DNA from: Beijerinckiaceae bacterium
GTDB lineage: Bacteria; Pseudomonadota; Alphaproteobacteria; Rhizobiales; Beijerinckiaceae
Direction: 5' to 3'
NCBI GenBank assembly: GCA_947453205.1
Contig: CANGFT010000012.1
Span: 1-64,000 of the forward strand
Length of the DNA stretch: 64,000 nucleotides
Shown here: positions 46,379 through 55,475 of the stretch, piece by piece
Numbering within the stretch: the stretch's first letter is position 1
Layout of the letters: each line of letters opens with the position of its first letter
Made by a program: the position numbers and the translations under genes
The notes under the pieces: model-generated
Told to the model about the DNA's origin: nothing
Seen by the model: only the letters and a program-made list of their open reading frames with translations
The model's database searches: none

Positions 46379-46394
46379 TGGCATGAGACTTGTT
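46379..46394 (+). promoter_or_regulatory. Sigma54-like promoter motif or shared operator, copy 2
   Basis: TGGCATGAGACTTGTT, 56 bp before ATG 46450. It has the -24 GG and TTG of sigma54 promoters but GT at -12. It nearly duplicates the motif before the 44683 amidohydrolase. It could instead be an operator for an unseen regulator. Confidence 0.4.
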
Positions 46395-46449
46395 TGCGGT
46401 CACCAAAGCAGCGCATCAAAATGAAGATATTTTTGAGGAGAAGTCAGTC

Positions 46450-47883
46450 ATGACCATGGCGAGCGGCCTTACGATTCTCCACAGCCGTGCAAGCGATCAG
46501 CCCCAATCAATCGAGATTTCCGGCAAGCTCATTTCGGGGGTTTCGCCTGCGACGACAGCGGCCTCGCCGCGCTTGCTCGCCATGCCCGCGATGGTGAACG
46601 CCCATGACCATGCGCGGCCCTTGTCTCCAACATCCTTTGGGGCTGCCGGAAAGCCTCTGGAGACCTGGATCCTGCGCCTCGCAGCCATCCCCTCCACAGA
46701 CCCCTATCTCATCGCAGCCGCTGCATTGGGGCGCGCGGCTCAATCGGGTTGCGCGTCGATCATGGCGCATGTGACGCGTCTGTATGGCCCCATGCCAGTC
46801 ACCGATGAAGTGGGAGCCTATGCGCGCGCGGCGCGCGACATCGGCGTGCGCGTGACCTTCGCGCTATTCATGCGTGACCGAAATCCGCTGGTTTACGGCG
46901 ATGAACAGGGTGTTCTGGCGAATTTGCCCGTTGAGGCCAGAAATGACATCGAGGCTATTTTTTCCTCGCCCATGCCTAGCGTGCGCGAACAAATCGAGAG
47001 GGTCGAGGCCTTGGCCGCAGCCCACGAAGGGCCGCTCTTCAATGTGCAATATGGCCCAAGTGGCGTTCAATGGTGTTCCGACGCCATGCTGGAGGCCATA
47101 GCGGAATCATCCCAAAGAACCGGGCGGCGCGTGCATATGCATCTTCTGGAGACGCCCTATCAACGCGCATGGGCCGACCGGGCCTATCCTCAGGGGGTGG
47201 TTCGCCACCTGCGAGATGTCGGCCTGTTGTCGCCGCGTCTCGCGCTGGCCCATTGCGTTCATGCGCGGCCGGACGAACTGGATATGATCGCCGAATCTGG
47301 CGCGGTCATCGTCACAAATCCCAGCTCAAATCTCCATTTGCGCTCGGGCGTCGCGCCGATCGCAGAAGCGATGAGGCGCGGCTGCCGTGTGGCGATGGGC
47401 GTGGACGCCTCCGCATTCGATGAAGACGATGATGCTTTGCGCGAAATGCGGCTCGGGCATTTCCTGCATGGGGGATGGGGGTTCGATGAAAATATTTCGC
47501 GCGAGGATTTTCTGGCGGCCATCGTCGCCAATGGCCGCTTCGCCAATGGAGCGCCCGGTTCCGGCGCCCTGACAGCCGGCGAGCCCGCGGACATTCTGAT
47601 GCTGGACCTCGATCGGCTGGATCGCGATGCAATCATGCCGGTGGATCCGCTGGATCTGTTGTTCGCGCGCGCCAATCAATCGCATATCGCCAGGCTCGTC
47701 GTGAGCGGACGCATCGTCGTCGAAGGCGGCAGGCTGGTGGGCCTCGACCTTGACGCAATCCATTCAGAATTGCGCTCCCGACTGCGTGCTGGCATGCCCT
47801 CTCGCGCACGCTTTCTCTCGGCATGGCCGCATCTTGAGCCCGCCGTCGCGGCGTTTTATCGTAATGGCGGTGGGTGCTGCTGA
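46450..47883 (+). CDS. Amidohydrolase, cytosine deaminase / triazine hydrolase superfamily
   Basis: 477 aa. Metal ligands: H-x-H in N-A-H-D-H-A-R-P, His in H-M-H-L-L-E-T, His in L-A-H-C-V-H-A, and Asp in M-G-V-D-A-S-A-F-D. The substrate class is deaminase/dechlorinase-like on N-heterocycles, not further resolvable. It is a paralogue in fold of the 43343 and 56880 genes but clearly distinct in sequence. ATG 46450 has GAGGAG 9 nt ahead; the frame stays open upstream to 46390. It ends 28 bp inside the convergent deacetylase gene. Confidence 0.87.
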   Translation: MTMASGLTILHSRASDQPQSIEISGKLISGVSPATTAASPRLLAMPAMVNAHDHARPLSPTSFGAAGKPLETWILRLAAIPSTDPYLIAAAALGRAAQSGCASIMAHVTRLYGPMPVTDEVGAYARAARDIGVRVTFALFMRDRNPLVYGDEQGVLANLPVEARNDIEAIFSSPMPSVREQIERVEALAAAHEGPLFNVQYGPSGVQWCSDAMLEAIAESSQRTGRRVHMHLLETPYQRAWADRAYPQGVVRHLRDVGLLSPRLALAHCVHARPDELDMIAESGAVIVTNPSSNLHLRSGVAPIAEAMRRGCRVAMGVDASAFDEDDDALREMRLGHFLHGGWGFDENISREDFLAAIVANGRFANGAPGSGALTAGEPADILMLDLDRLDRDAIMPVDPLDLLFARANQSHIARLVVSGRIVVEGGRLVGLDLDAIHSELRSRLRAGMPSRARFLSAWPHLEPAVAAFYRNGGGCC

Positions 47884-48803
47884 TCCGCCGCTGACCCCGG
47901 CGCCACGCCATCGGGCAAGGCGGCCGCATGGCGGGCGATCTCGCCGGTCGTCGTGATCCATATATCGTCTCGTCGCGCCGCGATATGCGCGAGGGCTCGG
48001 CGCAAATGCCGCAAACGATGGGGCTGGCCGACGATATAGGGATGAAGCGCAATGCCCATGACGAGGGGGGCGTCGCGGCTTTGTTCGAGCATTTCCTCGA
48101 ATTGATCGATGATCATGTCGGCGAAGGCCGCTCCCTCCACGCGCCGCGCGATGATGGCGGGAATATCGTTGAGCTCCTGTGGATAGGGAACGCTGAGGAT
48201 CCGTCCCCTGCGGGTGCGGAGCCAAACGGGTTGATCGTCCATGCACCAGTCCAGCAGGTAACGGTAGCCGGCCTCCTGCAACAAACTCGGCGTCTGCCGA
48301 CTTTGCGAGATCCATGGGCCCAGCCACCCCTCGGGCGCCTTGCCTTCATGGCTGGTCAGGATTTTCGTCGCCTCCTCGATCAATGCACGTTCATCAGGCT
48401 CGCTGAGCACGCCCTGTTTCTCGGAATTCGTCCGGCCATGGCCGACGATCTCATCGCCGCGCTCACGGAACGCGCGCAGGAGGTCGGGCGCGAGATCATA
48501 CATGGCTGAATTTGCGAGGACGGAGATCGGCCAGTTCAGTTGCTCGAAGAGGGACAGGAGACGCCAGGCCCCCACGCGGTTGCCCCAATCACGCCAGGCA
48601 TAGTTCAGCACGTCCGGCTGTGGCCCCGATGGCGCGAGTTCAGCGCCGAGGCCTTCGCCAAAGGCGAAATGCTCGAGGTTCAAGGCCACATATACGGCGA
48701 GCCTCTTGCCGTTCGGCCATTCATAGACAGGCCTTCCGCGGATGCCGGAATACTCATAGAGCCCATGGGTGGGGAGGGAGCCGCCAAGCGGTTTGAAAGA
48801 CAT
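47856..48803 (-). CDS. Polysaccharide-deacetylase-fold protein, PuuE-like (allantoinase type)
   Basis: 315 aa, NodB-like barrel. Its layout (N-terminal Y-S-G-I-R-G-R-P-x-Y-x-W-P-N-G, then V-A-L-N-L-E-H, and G-H-G-R-T-N-S) matches the PuuE group, which hydrolyses allantoin and related cyclic ureides without the full metal site of sugar deacetylases. It is the last gene of the operon beginning at 56585 and follows the AtzE-like gene by 14 bp. It is thus a candidate ring-opening step for a cyclic ureide. ATG 48803 has CAGGG about 8-9 nt ahead. Confidence 0.82.
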   Translation of the reverse strand: MSFKPLGGSLPTHGLYEYSGIRGRPVYEWPNGKRLAVYVALNLEHFAFGEGLGAELAPSGPQPDVLNYAWRDWGNRVGAWRLLSLFEQLNWPISVLANSAMYDLAPDLLRAFRERGDEIVGHGRTNSEKQGVLSEPDERALIEEATKILTSHEGKAPEGWLGPWISQSRQTPSLLQEAGYRYLLDWCMDDQPVWLRTRRGRILSVPYPQELNDIPAIIARRVEGAAFADMIIDQFEEMLEQSRDAPLVMGIALHPYIVGQPHRLRHLRRALAHIAARRDDIWITTTGEIARHAAALPDGVAPGSAADQQHPPPLR

Positions 48804-48817
48804 GATTGCGCCCTGAA

Positions 48818-50218
48818 CTATAGCGCGGCTACGGGCGCTTGCGCGACGCCCCTGCGGCAAAGGTCATGCGCGACCCGCAAGGCGACATCCTCCCGCCAGG
48901 GAGCCGAGATGATCTGCACGCCCATGGGCAAGCGCTGCCCATCCATCCCTATGGGCGCGCAGACAACGGGCAGACCAATGAACGAAATCGGTTGGGTGAA
49001 GACGCCGAGATTGGGTCTGATCATCATCTCCACGCCGTCGAGAACCATCGTCTTCGCTCCAATCAACGGCGCGCGGCACGGCGTCGCCGGAGCGATGATG
49101 ACGTCCACCTCCTCAAACAGCTTCACCACGGCGTCATGGAACCAGCGCCGAAACTTCTGGGCCTGCACGACCCAGGCCCCGGGAACCATGGCGCCCGCGA
49201 TCAGGCGGTCGCGCACATCAGGATCGTAATCCATCGCGCGTGTGCGCAGGCGATCCACATGCAGGCTCGCGCCCTCGACCATGGTGATGAGATAGGCGGC
49301 GGCGCGGGCGCGGTGCGCCTCAGGCAATTCCACGACGCGCGCGGCGCCAAGCGCATGGGCCGCCGCGTCCACCGTGTCGAAGACCTCCCTGCCTGCGCCG
49401 CGTGCGAAATAGCCTCCAGCGCGGGCGATGCGCAGTCCCTTCAGGCCCTCGTCCAGGGCAGACGCCGTCGCCTGTGCGGGTCGATTCGCCTGCATGGGAT
49501 CGCGCGCATCCTCGCCCTGCATCGCGTCATAAGCGAGCGCGAGATCAAGCGCCGAGCGGCCCATGGGTCCAAGGTGATCGAAACTCGACACAAAGGGAAA
49601 ACTGCCTGCGCGCGAGAGGCGCCCATAGGTGGGCTTGAGGCCGAAGAGCCCGCAAAAGGATGAGGGGACGCGAATGGAGCCGTTGGTGTCGGACCCCAGA
49701 GTCAGATGGACCAGACCCGCCGCTGCGGCGGCGCCGGAACCACCGGAGGAGCCGCCTGACATATGCGCGGGATCATGCGGGTTGCGTGAAGGGCCATAGT
49801 GGGCGTTTTCGCCGGTGAAGTCATAGGCATATTCGCCCATGTTCAGCGCGCCCATGAGCACCGCGCCCTGCGCTTCAAGACGGCTGATGAGTGTGGCGTC
49901 AGCGCTGGCGGGAGCGTGGTCGCGGTTGATGCGTGAGCCCGCGAGCGTCACCTCGCCTGCGATGTCGTAAAGATTCTTGACTGCGAAGAGCGCCCCCGCC
50001 AGTGGGCCGCAATCCTCGCCTCGCGCGCGCCGCGCATCCAGCGACGCAGCCTGAGCACGCGCGCGCGCCGCTGTGACGCAGGTGAAGGCGCCGAGCGCCG
50101 AATCGTGGGCGGCGATGCGGGCGAGCGAGGCCTCGACCATCTGGATTGCGGTGAAGGCGCCGGCTTTGAAGCCAGCTGCCGCCTCAGCCGCCGTCATCAT
50201 GGGGGAGGCGGCGCTCAT
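48818..50218 (-). CDS. AtzE-like amidase (1-carboxybiuret hydrolase / HpxY type)
   Basis: 466 aa amidase-signature enzyme. The Ser-cisSer-Lys triad is visible: Lys in F-A-V-K-N-L-Y-D, and the two Ser in M-S-G-G-S-S-G-G-S-G-A-A with downstream G-S-D-T-N-G-S-I-R. Length agrees with AtzE (about 457 aa). AtzE with its small partner AtzG hydrolyses 1-carboxybiuret in cyanuric acid breakdown; HpxY acts in oxalurate use. Its start overlaps the stop of the AtzG-like gene by 4 bp. This tight pairing strongly supports an AtzE/AtzG-type complex, although the substrate may differ. Confidence 0.9.
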   Translation of the reverse strand: MSAASPMMTAAEAAAGFKAGAFTAIQMVEASLARIAAHDSALGAFTCVTAARARAQAASLDARRARGEDCGPLAGALFAVKNLYDIAGEVTLAGSRINRDHAPASADATLISRLEAQGAVLMGALNMGEYAYDFTGENAHYGPSRNPHDPAHMSGGSSGGSGAAAAAGLVHLTLGSDTNGSIRVPSSFCGLFGLKPTYGRLSRAGSFPFVSSFDHLGPMGRSALDLALAYDAMQGEDARDPMQANRPAQATASALDEGLKGLRIARAGGYFARGAGREVFDTVDAAAHALGAARVVELPEAHRARAAAYLITMVEGASLHVDRLRTRAMDYDPDVRDRLIAGAMVPGAWVVQAQKFRRWFHDAVVKLFEEVDVIIAPATPCRAPLIGAKTMVLDGVEMMIRPNLGVFTQPISFIGLPVVCAPIGMDGQRLPMGVQIISAPWREDVALRVAHDLCRRGVAQAPVAAL

Positions 50219-50403
50219 GGCGTGAAGACCGGGGCGGGTTCCTGCTCATCGCCGAGCGGAAAATCCATGACAAGCGGGGCCATGCGATAAGCGACGGAGA
50301 GATGCTCGACGACGATCGGCAGGCCGTCCTGCGGAATGGAAAGCTCCAGGGCGGCCGCGGTCGCCTCGACGAGGCGCTCGATGTCTTTGGTCTCGATGGT
50401 CAC
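50215..50403 (-). CDS. AtzG-like small subunit (DUF4089)
   Basis: 62 aa. It has the short helical DUF4089 form ending in the characteristic E-P-A-P-V-F-T-P tail, seen in AtzG and HpxX. AtzG stabilises and completes the AtzE active complex. The GTG start overlaps the stop of the upstream isochorismatase gene (GTGA), and its own stop overlaps the AtzE-like start (ATGA), so three proteins are translationally coupled. Confidence 0.88.
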   Translation of the reverse strand: MTIETKDIERLVEATAAALELSIPQDGLPIVVEHLSVAYRMAPLVMDFPLGDEQEPAPVFTP

Positions 50404-51065
50404 GCCAATGCCTCCTGCAACCGCGCGAAGCTCGTCGCCCAGCCGATGATTCCGCCCTGGGCCACGATCATTTCGATGGCCGCCGTCTTGAACTGTGGAA
50501 AGTAACTCTCGGTCGCGTCGGTTACCAGCAAGCAGTCGAAGCCGCGGTCATTGGCCTCGCGCATGGAGGTTTGCACACAAACCTCGGTGGTCACGCCCGC
50601 GAAGACGAGATGGGTCACCCCTGCGCCCCGCAGCATGTCTTCACATGCGGTTGCGTAAAACATGCCCTTGCCCGGCTTGTCGATGACCATTTCGCCCTCC
50701 AGCGGCGCACATTCCGGCACGATCCCCGCCCCGGCTTCGCCGCGCACCAGCAGCCGCCCCATGGGCCCGACATCGCCAATGCGCAGGGCGCCCTTCCCGC
50801 GCAGGCGCTTCGCGGGCGGGCAGTCCGAGAGGTCGGGCAGGTGGCACTCGCGTGTATGCAGGATCGGCCAGCCCTTGGCGCGAAACAAAGCCAGAAGCGC
50901 CGAGACCGTCGGGATGATGGCCTGCAATTTCGTCACATCGTTGCCCAGGGCCTCGCCAAAACCACCGCATTCCACGAAGTCGCGCTGCATGTCGATGACC
51001 ACGAGCGCGGTCCGACCGGGGTCGAGGGAGAAAGGATAAGGGCGTGCGGCGACTTCGATCATCAC
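50400..51065 (-). CDS. Isochorismatase-family cysteine hydrolase (biuret/ureide amidohydrolase-like)
   Basis: 221 aa. The D-K-C catalytic triad is visible as Asp in V-I-D-M-Q-R-D-F, Lys in I-D-K-P-G-K-G-M, and Cys in T-T-E-V-C-V-Q. The loop H-L-P-D-L-S-D and R-I-G-D-V-G-P recall biuret hydrolase, to which it is a paralogue (the closer BiuH is at 52637). It is likely to hydrolyse an amide or ureide such as biuret, triuret or a carbamoyl compound. The gene is coupled to the ABC ATPase gene upstream (4-bp overlap) and the AtzG-like gene downstream. Confidence 0.88.
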   Translation of the reverse strand: MMIEVAARPYPFSLDPGRTALVVIDMQRDFVECGGFGEALGNDVTKLQAIIPTVSALLALFRAKGWPILHTRECHLPDLSDCPPAKRLRGKGALRIGDVGPMGRLLVRGEAGAGIVPECAPLEGEMVIDKPGKGMFYATACEDMLRGAGVTHLVFAGVTTEVCVQTSMREANDRGFDCLLVTDATESYFPQFKTAAIEMIVAQGGIIGWATSFARLQEALA

Positions 51066-52624
51066 GCGTGCCCAGCCATATGCATGCCGATCGTGGCGCG
51101 GTCCGTCTCGCCGATGGGCGCCACATAAGTGATCGCGCCCTCCGACATGACGGCGACGCGATCCGCAAGCTCCAGGATCTCATCGAGATCTTCGGAGATC
51201 AGCAATACAGCGGCGCCGCGATTCCTCTGCTCCATGATCTGGGAGCGGATATCGGCGACGGATGCGAAATCGAGGCCGAAGCAGGGATTGGCCACGATCA
51301 GCACATCCACATCGCCCGATAATTCGCGCGCCAGCACGGCGCGTTGAACATTCCCGCCCGAAAGATCGCCGATGGCGGTGTCGGGCGATTGGGTCTTCAC
51401 GCGATAGGCCGCGATCAGCTCGCGCGCTCTCGCCCGCATGGGCGCCGCCGAAAGCCACCATCCAAAAGATGCGTTCGGCGGCTTGTCGAAGCTGCGAAAG
51501 GCCATGTTCTCGGCCACGCTCATGCGTGGCACCGTGGCGTTTTTGAGCGGCTCCTCCGGTAAACCAAAAATCTTCAGCTTGAAGAAAGCTTCGCGTGTCG
51601 GCTCGAAGGGTTGATTGCGGATGAGAATGCGGCCATCGCTCAGGGGGCGCTGGCCTGACAGAACCTCCATCAACTGCGATTGACCGTTGCCGGAGACGCC
51701 GGCGACGCCGACGATCTCTCCGGCCCTGACTTTCAGATTGACGCAGTTGAGGACGTCTTTGTCCTCCTCACCTTTGGCCATCAGCGCAACCAGCTCCAGA
51801 ACGGTGGCGCCTGTGGATTGCTCGGTGCGCTGGGCGCGGGTGGTGATCTGTGTGTCGCCGATCATCAGGCGCGCCATGTCGCCGGTGGACATATCCTCCA
51901 CCCTGCCGCCGCCCACCATCCGGCCCCTGCGCAGCACCGTCAGATGATCGGCGAAAGCGGTGACCTCACGGAACTTGTGCGTGATCATCACCACCGAAAT
52001 TTCCTTGCGGTCCGTCATGCCGCGCAGCAGGCCGAGGATCTCGTCGGCTTCATTGGGGGTGAGGACAGAGGTTGGTTCGTCGAGAATGAGCAGGCGCTGA
52101 TCCAGATAAAGCAATTTCAGAATTTCCAGCTTCTGCTTCTCGCCCGCCGCCAGCGAAGCGACGGGAACGTCGAGGGGGGCGCGGAAGGGCATGCGGTCGA
52201 GAAAGTCGGCGAGGCGCTGCTTTTCTTTCTTCCAGTCGATGATCGCTGGCGCATCGGCGCGGCTGATGACGAGGTTCTCAGCGCCGGTCAGCGACGGAAC
52301 AAGAGTGAAATGCTGATAGACCATGCCAAGGCCCAAGGCGCGGGCGTCGCGTGGATTGCGGATCTCCACCGCCTCGCCATTCAACCGCAGCGCTCCGGAC
52401 TCCGCGCGGTAAAAGCCCATGATGCATTTCACCAGGGTGGATTTTCCTGCGCCATTTTCACCAAGCAGCGCATGGAACGAGCCCGGCTCAACCGTGAAGG
52501 AGACATCGTCCAGCGCGATCAGCGAACCGAAAGTCTTGGTCATGCGCGAGGCGTCCAGCCCGAGAGCGCGCACCGCTGCGGGCTCGATCAGTGGCTCTGC
52601 CATCATTGCTTTGGGGGCGCCCAT
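51062..52624 (-). CDS. ABC transporter ATP-binding protein, two ATPase domains (nucleoside/sugar type)
   Basis: 520 aa with duplicated ATPase cassettes. First: Walker [10 protein letters not shown], signature-like L-A-A-G-E-K-Q-K, Walker B L-I-L-D-E-P-T-S. Second: degenerate Walker [10 protein letters not shown], signature L-S-G-G-N-V-Q-R-A, Walker [13 protein letters not shown]. This is the pattern of nucleoside/BMP-type importers. It works with the two permeases at 53323 and 54240 and the binding protein at 55476. ATG 52624 has GGAG 7 nt ahead. The biuH gene lies between it and the permease genes, 12 bp away. Confidence 0.93.
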   Translation of the reverse strand: MGAPKAMMAEPLIEPAAVRALGLDASRMTKTFGSLIALDDVSFTVEPGSFHALLGENGAGKSTLVKCIMGFYRAESGALRLNGEAVEIRNPRDARALGLGMVYQHFTLVPSLTGAENLVISRADAPAIIDWKKEKQRLADFLDRMPFRAPLDVPVASLAAGEKQKLEILKLLYLDQRLLILDEPTSVLTPNEADEILGLLRGMTDRKEISVVMITHKFREVTAFADHLTVLRRGRMVGGGRVEDMSTGDMARLMIGDTQITTRAQRTEQSTGATVLELVALMAKGEEDKDVLNCVNLKVRAGEIVGVAGVSGNGQSQLMEVLSGQRPLSDGRILIRNQPFEPTREAFFKLKIFGLPEEPLKNATVPRMSVAENMAFRSFDKPPNASFGWWLSAAPMRARARELIAAYRVKTQSPDTAIGDLSGGNVQRAVLARELSGDVDVLIVANPCFGLDFASVADIRSQIMEQRNRGAAVLLISEDLDEILELADRVAVMSEGAITYVAPIGETDRATIGMHMAGHA

Positions 52625-52636
52625 GGTGAACTCCGC

Positions 52637-53326
52637 TCAGGGCAAATGTTCGAGGAACAGATCTGACGACGCGACAGCGCCAAAGACGCCGCCTTGCATC
52701 TTGATCATCTTGATCGCGGCCATATGGTTGCCGTGATCGGTGGCGCCGCAGCAGTCCTCCAGCAGCAAACACTCAAAGCCCCGGTCATTGGCTTCACGCA
52801 TGGTGGTGTGGACGCAGACATCGGTTGTTATGCCGGAGAGCACGAGATTGCGAATGCCCCGGCTCCGCAAAACCAATTCAAGATCCGTGGCGCAAAACGA
52901 TCCCTTGCCGGGCTTGTCGATGATGGCCTCCCCGGCCAAAGGCGCGAGCTCTGGAATGATCTCCCACCCCGGTTCGCCCCGCACCAGAATCCGCCCACAA
53001 GGTCCGGGATCGCCAATGCCTGCGCCGATGCGTTGCGAGCGCCAACGCTTGTTCGCGGGCAGATCGCTGAGATCAGGCCGGTGGCCTTCGCGCGTGTGGA
53101 GAATGGGATAGGCTTTGTCACGCAAGGCGGCGAGCACACGCGCTATGGGCTTGATCGGCGCACGGGTGAGAGAAATGTCATATCCCATGGAGTCGACATA
53201 ACCGCCCTTGCCGCAGAAATCTGTCTGCATGTCGATGACGATGAAAGCGGTCGTCTCCGGCGACAGGCTCCCATCAAAAGGCCAGGGATAGGGATCGGCG
53301 GGAATGGTCCTCATGGTGTCGCTCAT
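52637..53326 (-). CDS. biuH: Biuret amidohydrolase BiuH (isochorismatase family)
   Basis: 229 aa. It has the Asp-Lys-Cys triad ([24 protein letters not shown]). Long stretches resemble the rhizobial biuret hydrolase as I remember it, including [17 protein letters not shown] and [13 protein letters not shown]. BiuH hydrolyses biuret to allophanate and ammonia. Its ATG overlaps the stop of the permease gene (ATGA); a second ATG four codons in is possible. Lying within an ABC importer operon, it points to biuret, or a compound yielding it, as the imported nitrogen source. Confidence 0.88.
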   Translation of the reverse strand: MSDTMRTIPADPYPWPFDGSLSPETTAFIVIDMQTDFCGKGGYVDSMGYDISLTRAPIKPIARVLAALRDKAYPILHTREGHRPDLSDLPANKRWRSQRIGAGIGDPGPCGRILVRGEPGWEIIPELAPLAGEAIIDKPGKGSFCATDLELVLRSRGIRNLVLSGITTDVCVHTTMREANDRGFECLLLEDCCGATDHGNHMAAIKMIKMQGGVFGAVASSDLFLEHLP

Positions 53327-54243
53327 TTGGTGATCGAGAGTTCGCCAGGCGCTTCGCGGGCGGCCTGTTTGGAGCCGGCCGAGCCGACCATGATGAGCAA
53401 GGTCAGGATATAGGGGGCCGCGTTGAAGAAATAATATCCCTGGGTCACGCCGACAGATTGCAGCGCCGGACCAATGGCGCCCGTCGCGCCAAAAAGAAGG
53501 GCGGCGGCGACGCAGCGCAGCGGGTTCCATCGGGCGAAGATCACGAGCGCCACCGCCATAAGGCCCTGACCGGACGACAGGCCCTGATTCCACGAGCCCG
53601 GATAGTAAAGCGACAGAAATGCGCCCCCTATGCCCGCGAGAAATCCGCCGCCCGCGGTGGCGAGGAAACGAACGAGATCGACGGAAACGCCCATGGCGCG
53701 GGCTGCAGGCGCGCTATCGCCGCTCATGCGGACGAGAAGGCCCCAACGCGTGTTGGCGAAGGCCCACCACATGCAGAAGGCGATGATGACGCCCACGATC
53801 AGAAGCGGATTGATCTGCAAGGCGGTGGCGAGTTTTGCGTCGCCCGTCCATGCGCCAAGCGACAGGGGTTCAAGGCGTGGCGCAGTCGGCTGAATATAGG
53901 CCTTGCCGAAAAAGAAGGCGATGCCGGTGCCGAACAGCATCATGGCGATCCCTATGGCGATGTCGTTGACGCGCGGCAATTTGCAGACGAAGCCATGTAT
54001 GGCCCCCAGCACAGCGCCAGCCCCGCCTGCGGCCAGAACGCCCAGCCATGGCGAGCCCGAATGATAGGATGTGGCGTATGCGACGACCGCCCCAAGAACC
54101 AGCGTTCCCTCAAGCCCCAGATTCACGCGGCCGGATTTCTCGGTGAGACACTCGCCGAGCGCCACAAACATGAAGGGCGTCGAGACGCGCAGGGCGCCGC
54201 CGAGCAGGGCGATCAGGACTGTCGTGATAAGACCGTCATTCAT
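53323..54243 (-). CDS. ABC transporter permease (BMP/nucleoside type, second)
   Basis: 306 aa, about 8-9 membrane helices. The typical opening [25 protein letters not shown] is that of YufQ/RnsD/NupC-like permeases. It overlaps the preceding permease stop by 4 bp and biuH by 4 bp. It forms the membrane channel with the 54240 gene product. Confidence 0.92.
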   Translation of the reverse strand: MNDGLITTVLIALLGGALRVSTPFMFVALGECLTEKSGRVNLGLEGTLVLGAVVAYATSYHSGSPWLGVLAAGGAGAVLGAIHGFVCKLPRVNDIAIGIAMMLFGTGIAFFFGKAYIQPTAPRLEPLSLGAWTGDAKLATALQINPLLIVGVIIAFCMWWAFANTRWGLLVRMSGDSAPAARAMGVSVDLVRFLATAGGGFLAGIGGAFLSLYYPGSWNQGLSSGQGLMAVALVIFARWNPLRCVAAALLFGATGAIGPALQSVGVTQGYYFFNAAPYILTLLIMVGSAGSKQAAREAPGELSITK

Positions 54244-55364
54244 GTGCGGTCCCTTCCCTCGTCAATGCGGAAGAAGGCGAAGCGTCCATAGAGCGTCTCG
54301 GAAACCAGCAGAATGACGAATGTCATGCCTTGCAGCACCAGCACGGTGGCGTCGGGCAGATCCATTCGCCGCTGCACAAGTCCGCCCGAAGCGACGATGC
54401 CCCCGAACATGATGGCCACGACGATGATGGCGATCGGGTTATGTCGTGCAAGGAAGGAGACGAGGATCCCGGTGAAGCCATAGCCTGCGGCTATGGAGGC
54501 GTTGGCGCGTCCCTGGATCGCAGCGACCTCGAAGAAACCCGCAAGGCCCGCACAAGCGCCAGCCAGCATCGAGCAGATGACGATGAGTTTGCCGACCGGC
54601 AGACCTTGCGCCATGGCTGCGCGGGGGTTGCCGCCTGTGACGCGCGCAGCAAAGCCGAACGTCGTCCGCGTCATCAGGATATGCAGCAGGATGGCGATGA
54701 GGATGCCGGCTGCGAATCCCCAATGCACATCCGTGCCGGGGATTTTGCCGACCATGTAAGCGTCGCCAAGCGGCTTGGTGGAGGGCTTGTTTGGATTGGT
54801 GAGATCCCGCAGAGCCCCTTCCACGAAGAAGTTCATCACGGCTATGCCGATATAGGTCAGCAGCAAGGAGGAGATGGTTTCATTGACCCCGCGCGCGTGG
54901 CGCAAAAATCCGGCAAGCCCGATCCAGACGCCGCCCGTAAGCGCGCCGACCAAAGCCATGATCATGAGCGTGGGCATGGGCGATATGCGGTCGAGCATTG
55001 GGATGGCGATGGCAGCGGAGGTGAAGCCTCCGATGACAAGCGCGCCTTCGCCGCCGATCATGACCAGTCCGATGCGCGCTGGAATCGCGACCGCCAGAGC
55101 CGTGAAGATCAGGGGCGCCGCACGCTGCAAGGTGTTCTGAATGGAAAAAGCCGAGCCGAAGCCGCCGCGATGCACGAGCTCGAAGAAGACGAGCGGCGCC
55201 TTGCCGATCGCAAGCAGAAACAGCGAAAAGGCGACGGCGGATATGACCAGCGCAATGACGGGGATCGCGATATATTCGCTGTCGCGACGGAGCCGCTGCA
55301 GAACGCCCCGCCACGGCGAAGGCTCCATCGGATTCTCCCGAGCGACGCTCGAAGTTTCACTCAC
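54240..55364 (-). CDS. ABC transporter permease (BMP/nucleoside type, first)
   Basis: 374 aa, about 9-10 helices after a soluble N-terminus of about 30 residues. The family sequence R-I-G-L-V-M-I-G-G-E-G-A-L-V-I-G-G-F near 100 marks the YufP/RnsC-type permease. The GTG start at 55364 has GGGAGG 6 nt ahead. It is the second gene of the operon, 111 bp after the binding protein gene. Confidence 0.92.
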   Translation of the reverse strand: MSETSSVARENPMEPSPWRGVLQRLRRDSEYIAIPVIALVISAVAFSLFLLAIGKAPLVFFELVHRGGFGSAFSIQNTLQRAAPLIFTALAVAIPARIGLVMIGGEGALVIGGFTSAAIAIPMLDRISPMPTLMIMALVGALTGGVWIGLAGFLRHARGVNETISSLLLTYIGIAVMNFFVEGALRDLTNPNKPSTKPLGDAYMVGKIPGTDVHWGFAAGILIAILLHILMTRTTFGFAARVTGGNPRAAMAQGLPVGKLIVICSMLAGACAGLAGFFEVAAIQGRANASIAAGYGFTGILVSFLARHNPIAIIVVAIMFGGIVASGGLVQRRMDLPDATVLVLQGMTFVILLVSETLYGRFAFFRIDEGRDRT

Positions 55365-55475
55365 TGACGACCTCCCGAGAACGGAAGCGGCGCAAACCGC
55401 TTCCTTTCTCTTTGTTTGCTCAGGCGACCTCGACGCACTTCGCGTCGCCGCGCCTGCAACCCTGTGCGTGACGGA

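Noticed and set aside
48818-50218. Allophanate hydrolase (AtzF) or glutamyl-tRNA amidotransferase GatA
   Set aside because: It lacks the C-terminal domain of AtzF (about 600 aa), and it is coupled to a DUF4089 subunit rather than GatC/GatB.
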